The notes under the pieces are model-generated. The model had not been told where the DNA came from, did no database searches, and was given only the letters and a program-made list of their open reading frames with translations. Of a stretch of DNA of 10,944 bases, positions 6,621 through 10,944 are shown piece after piece. The stretch comes from RGIG426 sp045598065. GTDB lineage: Bacteria; Bacillota; Clostridia; Oscillospirales; Acutalibacteraceae. The translations under genes were made by a program, and so were the position numbers. The first letter of the stretch is position 1; every line of letters starts with the position of its first letter. The stretch lies in contig JAZLLJ010000025.1 of assembly GCA_045598065.1 (NCBI GenBank), positions 1 through 10,944 of the forward strand. Direction: 5' to 3'.

Positions 6621-6649
6621 ATTATATAGAAAAGAATGGCGCTTGTCAA
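6621..6649 (-). promoter_or_regulatory. Full-consensus sigma-A promoter of tRNA-Lys
   Basis: Read on the minus strand: TTGACA (6644-6649), a 17-base spacer, and TATAAT (6621-6626), a perfect match to the vegetative consensus. The 5' leader to the mature tRNA end at 6585 is about 28 bases. Confidence 0.93.
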
Positions 6650-6702
6650 GTTTTTTTCGAAAAAAGAATGAAAATATTTTTATTTCTCGGTTTGTCCTTC
6701 GG

Positions 6703-6731
6703 GAATGGTGGACAAAACGATGGCATAGGTT
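6703..6731 (+). promoter_or_regulatory. Possible sigma-E-like sporulation promoter for the cortex hydrolase
   Basis: GAATGGT (6703-6709) and CATAGGTT (6724-6731), 14 bases apart, partly match the Bacillus sigma-E pattern (roughly KMATATT and CATACAHT). No good sigma-A promoter is visible on the plus strand here. B. subtilis yaaH is known to be sigma-E controlled. A start near 6738 would put the Shine-Dalgarno at the very 5' end of the message, which weakens the call. A seven-base inverted repeat (6691-6697, 6710-6716) flanks the proposed -35. Confidence 0.3.
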
Positions 6732-6737
6732 GCTTTT

Positions 6738-6744
6738 AGAGGTG
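6738..6744 (+). promoter_or_regulatory. Ribosome binding site that fixes the cortex hydrolase start
   Basis: AGAGGTG six bases before ATG at 6751. It favours this start over an in-frame TTG at 6643, which would place non-conserved, basic sequence before the first LysM domain. Confidence 0.75.
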
Positions 6745-6750
6745 AAACAG

Positions 6751-8055
6751 ATGGAGATTTATATAGTACGGCCCGGAGATACATCGGCAGAAATTGCCGC
6801 GCGGTTTGGGGTGTCGCCGGAGCGCTTTTTAGCCGACAACGGACTTTTGGCGAGCGAGCCTCTTGTGGAGGGCCAATCGGTAATTATCCAAATTCCCTCC
6901 GCGGTCGTGACGGCGGAGAAAGGAGATACGGTAGAGTCGATTGCGGCGCGAACGGGCACGTCAGTTCGGGCGATTTTACGCAATAATCCGCTGATTTTGG
7001 AGAGCGGCACATTGTACGAGGGACAAACGGTGGTGACGGCGTTTGACAAGCTACCGGAAAAGACAATCGCGGTCAACGGCTATGCCTATCCGAATATCGA
7101 CCGCGAATTGCTTAGGCAAAGTTTGCCGTTTTTAACGTACCTGACGATTTTTTCTTACGGTATTCGGCCGGACGGTACGCTGTTGCCGCTTTCCGGCGAC
7201 GAACCGCTGATTGAAGCCGCAAAAGCAGACGGGGTGCAGCCGCTTTTTATGCTGACCACACTCGGCGAGGACGGACGATTTGACAACACACTGTCTACCG
7301 TGGTTTTGAGGGATGAGGAAAAGCAAGAGGCGCTGTTCGCGGCAATCGTGAAAACGGTGAAACAAAAAGAGTATTATGGTGTAGACGTGGATTTTGAGTT
7401 TGTGTTGCCGGAAGAACGCGAGGCGTATGCGCGGTTTATCAACCGTTTGCGTGGGCGATTAAATGCCGAAAATATTCCGCTTTTGGTGGCACTCGCGCCC
7501 AAAACGTCCGCCGCGCAACCGGGACTTTTATATGAAGCGCACGATTACGCTCTTCTTGGAGCGGCGGCGAACAATGCGCTTTTGATGACCTATGAATGGG
7601 GCTACACTTACGGGCCGCCGATGGCGGTGTCGCCGATAGATAAGGTGCGTGAGGTGGTGGAATTCGCCGCCGACAACATTCCGCCGGAACGGTTGTTTTT
7701 GGGTGTGCCGAACTACGGCTACGATTGGCCGCTTCCGTATATCAAGGGTGAAACGAAAGCCACGTCTATCGGCAACGAGCAGGCGGTAGCGATGGCAGCG
7801 CGATATGGCGCGGACATTCGGTTTGACGAGACGGCGCAAACGCCGTATTATTATTACACCGATGAATCGGGGCAGGAACACGCCGTGTGGTTTGAAGATG
7901 TGCGGAGCGTTAATGCCAAACTGGATTTGTGGGAGGCGTTCTCTTTGCGTGGGATTTCTGTGTGGAATCTCATGCGCCCGTTTGCGGCGGCGAAGACAGT
8001 GGTGAACGGGCGATTTCTCATAGAAGAGAGGACAACGCCCCGAAACGATCTTTAA
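6751..8055 (+). CDS. Spore cortex peptidoglycan hydrolase, LysM-LysM-GH18 (YaaH/SleL-type N-acetylglucosaminidase)
   Basis: The product is 434 residues, close to the roughly 430 of Bacillus YaaH/SleL. Two LysM domains occupy about 2-48 (IYIVRPGDTSAEIA) and 52-97 (VTAEKGDTVESIA). A GH18 TIM barrel follows from about 104, with the catalytic signature GVDVDFEF (Asp212, Asp214, general acid Glu216) and late barrel motifs such as LMTYEWGY and FLGVPNYGYDW. No signal peptide is present, as in YaaH, which is made in the mother cell and assembled onto the spore through its LysM domains. Family role: cleaving cortex peptidoglycan during germination. It diverges from tRNA-Lys. No terminator lies between its stop and the next promoter, so readthrough into the lipoprotein gene is likely. 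Confidence 0.92.
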   Translation: MEIYIVRPGDTSAEIAARFGVSPERFLADNGLLASEPLVEGQSVIIQIPSAVVTAEKGDTVESIAARTGTSVRAILRNNPLILESGTLYEGQTVVTAFDKLPEKTIAVNGYAYPNIDRELLRQSLPFLTYLTIFSYGIRPDGTLLPLSGDEPLIEAAKADGVQPLFMLTTLGEDGRFDNTLSTVVLRDEEKQEALFAAIVKTVKQKEYYGVDVDFEFVLPEEREAYARFINRLRGRLNAENIPLLVALAPKTSAAQPGLLYEAHDYALLGAAANNALLMTYEWGYTYGPPMAVSPIDKVREVVEFAADNIPPERLFLGVPNYGYDWPLPYIKGETKATSIGNEQAVAMAARYGADIRFDETAQTPYYYYTDESGQEHAVWFEDVRSVNAKLDLWEAFSLRGISVWNLMRPFAAAKTVVNGRFLIEERTTPRNDL

Positions 8056-8058
8056 TGC

Positions 8059-8087
8059 TTGACAGATGGTGGAAAACAAGGTAAAAT
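8059..8087 (+). promoter_or_regulatory. Sigma-A-type promoter of the small lipoprotein gene
   Basis: TTGACA (8059-8064), a 17-base spacer, and TAAAAT (8082-8087). It begins three bases after the upstream hydrolase stop codon, so the lipoprotein can be expressed independently in growing cells. The predicted leader is about 29 bases. Confidence 0.85.
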
Positions 8088-8122
8088 ACGAAGGTAGTTT
8101 TTTAGAAAAAGGTGGTTTCGGG

Positions 8123-8470
8123 ATGAAAAAACGCATCGTGGCTTTAACGGCGCTGTTGGTGCTGCTGCTATCCCTTTGTGGGTGCGGCAACGCCGATACC
8201 TATTACGGTGCATGGGAGCAAACGTACCCACCGCCGGGTGATGAACCGGCCGTTTTGCGGCTTTATGACAATGACACCGGTACAATCACCAATGCTGCCG
8301 GCGAAACGTGGCTGACCTACTCGGTAAAAGAGGACATTATGAGCATCACGATGAACGAGACGAACGCCGAGAAAATACAATATACGTTCCAAGTGGAGAA
8401 AGACGAACTGACCTTGACCGATAAAGACGGTAACAAGGCGAAGTTTAAACGATTAGACGAGGAAGAGTAA
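8123..8470 (+). CDS. Small lipoprotein with a lipocalin-like beta-rich domain, function unknown
   Basis: The product is 115 residues. The start at 8123 follows an AAAAAGGTGG Shine-Dalgarno (8105-8114); an in-frame GTG at 8066 would lie inside the promoter and is rejected. Residues 1-20 form a short basic-hydrophobic signal (MKKR then a Leu-rich core) ending in the lipobox LCGC, with Cys21 as the predicted lipidated residue. The mature part opens with YYGAWEQTYP, contains several predicted beta strands, and ends in a DELTLTDKDGNKAKFKR pattern. That G-x-W opening and late LTLTD segment resemble the small DUF5640/lipocalin-like domains of many clostridial lipoproteins; the match is from memory. 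The tail is acidic (DEEE). It should sit on the outer face of the membrane. No substrate or partner is suggested by its neighbours. Confidence 0.85.
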   Translation: MKKRIVALTALLVLLLSLCGCGNADTYYGAWEQTYPPPGDEPAVLRLYDNDTGTITNAAGETWLTYSVKEDIMSITMNETNAEKIQYTFQVEKDELTLTDKDGNKAKFKRLDEEE

Positions 8471-8510
8471 AAAACGCACGGTGACGAGAGTTTCGTTACC
8501 GTGCGTTTTT
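8471..8510. terminator. Bidirectional terminator between convergent lipoprotein and MATE genes
   Basis: ACGCACGGTGACGA (8474-8487) pairs with TCGTTACCGTGCGT (8493-8506) with one G-T-type position and a five-base loop. The A run on the left and T run on the right give a U tract in both directions. It serves the plus-strand lipoprotein, and the MATE gene that ends at 8538 on the minus strand. Confidence 0.9.
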
Positions 8511-8537
8511 CTTCCGTTTTTTCTCGTTCTTTTTGTT

Positions 8538-9947
8538 TTATGATTTTGCTTGTTGTTTGGCTTGCTTTCCGAGACGTTTTAAGAAAACCAGCAAGAACGG
8601 CAGAGAGGCTGCGGCGGTCAGCACTTCGGCGGCGGCTTGGGTGTATTCCACGCCGGTGAGGCCGAAGGTGGGCGCTAAAATGAGGATAAGCGGAATAAAG
8701 AACAATCCTTGTCGCATCGAGGACGTGATGGTGGAAAGCAGCGGCTTGCCGATGGATTGGAACGTCATATTGCAAGTCACGCCGATGGGCAAAAGCGGCA
8801 TACAGATGCATTGCGCGCGCAAAGCGGTGGCGCCGATATCGATGACGTTGGGATCGTTGCGGAAGGCGTGGATGATCTCCGGCGCAAACCAGAAGCACAA
8901 CCCACCGAGTGCGGTCAAAATGCAGGTGGACACCACCCACATAAAGGTGGCGGCTTCTTTGACGCGTCCGTATTTTTTGGCGCCGTAGTTATAGCCGGCA
9001 ACCGGTTGATAGCCTTGGCCGAAACCGATAACGGCGGCAAAAATCGCCATAAACACTTTGGTGACGATGGACATCGCGGCGACGGCGGCGGAAGCCATTT
9101 CCTGCTCGCTCGCCATAAACGCGGCGGCGGCAAGAGCGCCGGTCGAGGCAGCATAGCGGTTGAGCATAATGGTGGCGATACTCGAAAGCCCCTGACGGAA
9201 CAGGGACGGCATCCCGTTTTTAAGGATAGCGCCGTAGGGCTTGAATTTCAGCGAGACGCGACGGATGCGAAGCTTCAAAATGGTTTTGCCGCGGAAATAG
9301 GCGGTGAGCAGTACGATGCAACTGATGAGCTGGCATACGGCAGTCGCTACGGCTGCGCCGGCTGTGCCCATTTTGAAGGTGAAAATCAACAGCGGGTCGA
9401 TGGCCACGTTCAAAATGCCGCCGGTCATAATGCCGACGAGGGCGAACTTGGCCTTACCTTCGGCGCGAAGCAGGTTGTTTAAGATAAACGAGGACAGCGA
9501 TGCCGGCATACCGATAAGGATAAACATCCCGTATGCCATGGCATCTTTTACGTTGCCGTCATCTGCACCGAGCAGACGGACAATCGGTTCTAAGTAGAGG
9601 TTACCGAAAATAGCAAAGAGAATACCGAGTACCACTCCTGCCGCCAGCGCCGAACAAGCGAACTGTTCGGCGGCATCCGTTTCGCGGCGGCCGAGCAAGC
9701 GGGAGATGAGACTTCCGGCGCCGAGACCGAAGGTGAAGCCGAACGCCTGCACGAGAGTCATCAGCGAGAACACCAGTCCCACCGCGGCGGTGGCGGCGGT
9801 GCTGATTTGGGCGACAAAGAAGGTGTCGGCCGTGTTGTAAATGGCGGTGATGAGCATACTGATGATGGTGGGAACCGCCAACGAGGCGATCAGCGGTTTG
9901 ACCGGCGTTTCGGTCATTTTTTGGAACTGGGCGGCTTCGTTGTTCAT
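8538..9947 (-). CDS. MATE family efflux transporter, MepA-like
   Basis: The product is 469 residues, normal for a multi-antimicrobial extrusion (MATE) protein. The typical opening of the family is present: PLIASLAVPTIISMLITAIYN, then TADTFFVAQIST and a GLGAGSLISRLLGR segment. A second similar half begins near ILKNGMPSLFRQGLSS, and FGQGYQPVAGYNYGAKKY is characteristic of the MepA-like group. About 12 hydrophobic helices can be drawn across the membrane. Family role: export of cationic drugs or metabolites driven by Na+ or H+; substrate and coupling ion cannot be read from sequence. The start at 9947 follows an AAGGAGGG Shine-Dalgarno (9954-9961) by six bases. It is a single-gene unit with its own promoter, and no regulator gene is adjacent. 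Confidence 0.93.
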   Translation of the reverse strand: MNNEAAQFQKMTETPVKPLIASLAVPTIISMLITAIYNTADTFFVAQISTAATAAVGLVFSLMTLVQAFGFTFGLGAGSLISRLLGRRETDAAEQFACSALAAGVVLGILFAIFGNLYLEPIVRLLGADDGNVKDAMAYGMFILIGMPASLSSFILNNLLRAEGKAKFALVGIMTGGILNVAIDPLLIFTFKMGTAGAAVATAVCQLISCIVLLTAYFRGKTILKLRIRRVSLKFKPYGAILKNGMPSLFRQGLSSIATIMLNRYAASTGALAAAAFMASEQEMASAAVAAMSIVTKVFMAIFAAVIGFGQGYQPVAGYNYGAKKYGRVKEAATFMWVVSTCILTALGGLCFWFAPEIIHAFRNDPNVIDIGATALRAQCICMPLLPIGVTCNMTFQSIGKPLLSTITSSMRQGLFFIPLILILAPTFGLTGVEYTQAAAEVLTAAASLPFLLVFLKRLGKQAKQQAKS

Positions 9948-9984
9948 CCGACACCCTCCTTTCTTTTTTTACGTAACAGGGGGT

Positions 9985-10013
9985 AGTATACCATAAAGGA
10001 CAACAAGTTGCAA
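9985..10013 (-). promoter_or_regulatory. Sigma-A-type promoter of the MATE transporter
   Basis: Read on the minus strand: -35 TTGCAA (10008-10013), a 17-base spacer, and -10 TATACT (9985-9990). The -35 lies about 25 bases past the pyrophosphatase terminator stem, so MATE transcription is separate. The leader is about 30 bases. Confidence 0.75.
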
Positions 10014-10023
10014 GGGTTAAATG

Positions 10024-10067
10024 GGAAATAAAAAGAAAAGGCGGTGCAACTTTTGTTGCACCGCCTT
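10024..10067 (-). terminator. Rho-independent terminator of the membrane pyrophosphatase gene
   Basis: A perfect 13-base stem, AAGGCGGTGCAAC (10038-10050) against GTTGCACCGCCTT (10055-10067), with a four-base loop. On the minus strand it is followed by a T-rich tail (TTTTCTTTTTATTT), and it lies 12 bases past the stop codon. Confidence 0.92.
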
Positions 10068-10079
10068 GTTAGTAACTGA

Positions 10080-10944
10080 TTAGAACCAGTTGCAGGTGGC
10101 GATCAAACCGGAGAACACGATGGAAACCATGGAGACCAGTTTGATGAGGATGTTGATGGACGGGCCGGAAGTATCTTTGAACGGGTCGCCGATGGTGTCG
10201 CCGACAACGGCCGCTTTGTGCTGGTCGCTGCCTTTGCCGCCGTGGGCGCCGGTCTCGATATATTTCTTCGCGTTATCCCAAGCACCGCCGGCGTTGGCCA
10301 TGAAGATAGCCATAATGAAACCGGACACGGTGCAGCCGCACAGCATACCGAGCACACCGAAGCCGCCGAGGGTGCAACCCACAACGATCGGAGCGGCGAT
10401 ACCGACAACGGCCGGGAGAATCATCTCTTTCAGGGAAGCTTTGGAGCACATATCCACGCAGGTCGCGTAGTCCGGCTCGGCTTCGCCCTCCATGATGCCT
10501 TTGATCTCTTTGAACTGACGGCGGACCTCCACCACGATGCTCTGGGCAGCGCGGGAAACGGAGTTCATGGTCAGAGCGGAGAACAGGAACGGCAAGCACG
10601 CGCCGATGAACAGACCGACGAGCACTTTCGGGTCGAGCAGGTCGATGGCGGTGTCGAATTTTTCGGCATTCGCTTGGACGAGTTTCTCTTTGAAGTTGGC
10701 GATGAGCGCCAACGCGGTCATACCGGCAGATCCGATAGCAAAACCTTTACCGGTAGCAGCGGTGGTGTTACCCAGGGAGTCGAGAGCGTCGGTACGCTCG
10801 CGGACCTCCGGCTCGAGGCCGGACATCTCGGCGATACCGCCGGCGTTATCCGCAACCGGGCCGTAAGCGTCGGTCGCGAGGGTGATACCGAGGGTGGACA
10901 GCATGCCGACAGCGGCAAGGGAGATGCCGTACAGGCCAAGGTTG
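10080..10944 (-). CDS. hppA: Membrane-bound ion-pumping pyrophosphatase, K+-dependent type (3' part, cut by window edge)
   Basis: This is the last 287 residues of a protein that normally has about 650-800; the gene continues past 10944, and the ATG at 10904 is an internal methionine. Conserved substrate-site motifs are present: DAYGPVADNAGGIAEM, TDALDSLGNTTAATGKGFAIGSA (split here as two overlapping parts), GGAWDNAKKYIE, and GDTIGDPFKDTSGPS near the C-terminus. The enzyme hydrolyses PPi and pumps Na+ or H+ across the cytoplasmic membrane. In GNTTAATGKGF the two determinant positions are Ala (10758-10760) and Gly (10749-10751), the pattern of K+-dependent enzymes; K+-independent ones have Lys and Thr there. 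The residues that separate Na+ from H+ pumps lie outside the window. It is the last gene of its transcript, with a terminator 12 bases downstream. Confidence 0.95.
   Translation of the reverse strand, partial: NLGLYGISLAAVGMLSTLGITLATDAYGPVADNAGGIAEMSGLEPEVRERTDALDSLGNTTAATGKGFAIGSAGMTALALIANFKEKLVQANAEKFDTAIDLLDPKVLVGLFIGACLPFLFSALTMNSVSRAAQSIVVEVRRQFKEIKGIMEGEAEPDYATCVDMCSKASLKEMILPAVVGIAAPIVVGCTLGGFGVLGMLCGCTVSGFIMAIFMANAGGAWDNAKKYIETGAHGGKGSDQHKAAVVGDTIGDPFKDTSGPSINILIKLVSMVSIVFSGLIATCNWF

Noticed and set aside
8517..9484. Plus-strand open frames opposite the MATE gene
   Set aside because: They are antisense to a complete 12-helix transporter and rich in Gly/His/Arg, as expected for complementary strands of membrane-protein codons.
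10024..10067. Hairpin as an attenuator for the MATE gene
   Set aside because: It lies upstream of the MATE promoter -35 and has its T tract in the right place to end the pyrophosphatase transcript.
1..10944. CRISPR array, mobile element, prophage or defence system
   Set aside because: I found no spaced direct repeats, no transposase or integrase motifs and no defence-gene signatures; the genes are core or housekeeping types with similar composition.

Overview
The window reads as chromosomal DNA from a Gram-positive, spore-forming anaerobe of the Clostridia, most likely an Oscillospiraceae/Ruminococcaceae-type gut or rumen bacterium. The grounds are a type I dockerin on a secreted protease, a YaaH/SleL-type spore cortex hydrolase, an NfnAB-type transhydrogenase, a K+-dependent-type membrane pyrophosphatase, purine-rich Shine-Dalgarno sites and close matches to sigma-A promoters with 17-base spacers. 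No rRNA or marker gene is present, so the lineage is an inference.

Layout from left to right. 1-798 (minus) is the N-terminal 266 codons of a thiamine-diphosphate enzyme resembling the acetolactate synthase large subunit, cut by the window edge. 933-2678 (minus) is a secreted papain-family cysteine protease with a lectin-like middle region, a TEPT-repeat linker and a C-terminal dockerin. 2779-6314 (minus) is a compact three-gene operon transcribed nfnA, nfnB, then a metY-like O-acetylhomoserine sulfhydrylase, with a promoter at 6348-6376 and a terminator at 2749-2772. 6510-6585 (minus) is tRNA-Lys(UUU) with its own consensus promoter and an abutting terminator. 6751-8055 (plus) is a LysM-LysM-GH18 spore cortex hydrolase, and 8123-8470 (plus) is a small lipoprotein with its own promoter. 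8538-9947 (minus) is a MATE efflux transporter, convergent with the lipoprotein across a shared terminator. 10080-10944 (minus) is the C-terminal part of a membrane-bound pyrophosphatase, cut by the right edge.

How the genes fit together: NfnAB balances NADH, ferredoxin and NADPH pools, and the pyrophosphatase recovers energy from PPi as an ion gradient; both suit anaerobic energy metabolism. MetY makes homocysteine from sulfide and lies 29 bases downstream of nfnB, so redox balance and sulfur assimilation are probably co-expressed. The protease is an extracellular protein that may dock onto a cohesin scaffold encoded elsewhere. The remaining genes are separate transcription units; almost every one has a recognisable promoter and hairpin terminator.

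I see no CRISPR array, insertion sequence, prophage, integrase or defence locus. The window is mostly ordinary core-type genome. The parts most worth a second look are the dockerin protease, the nfnAB-metY operon, the unassigned lipoprotein, and a repeat-like hairpin at 6413-6448.
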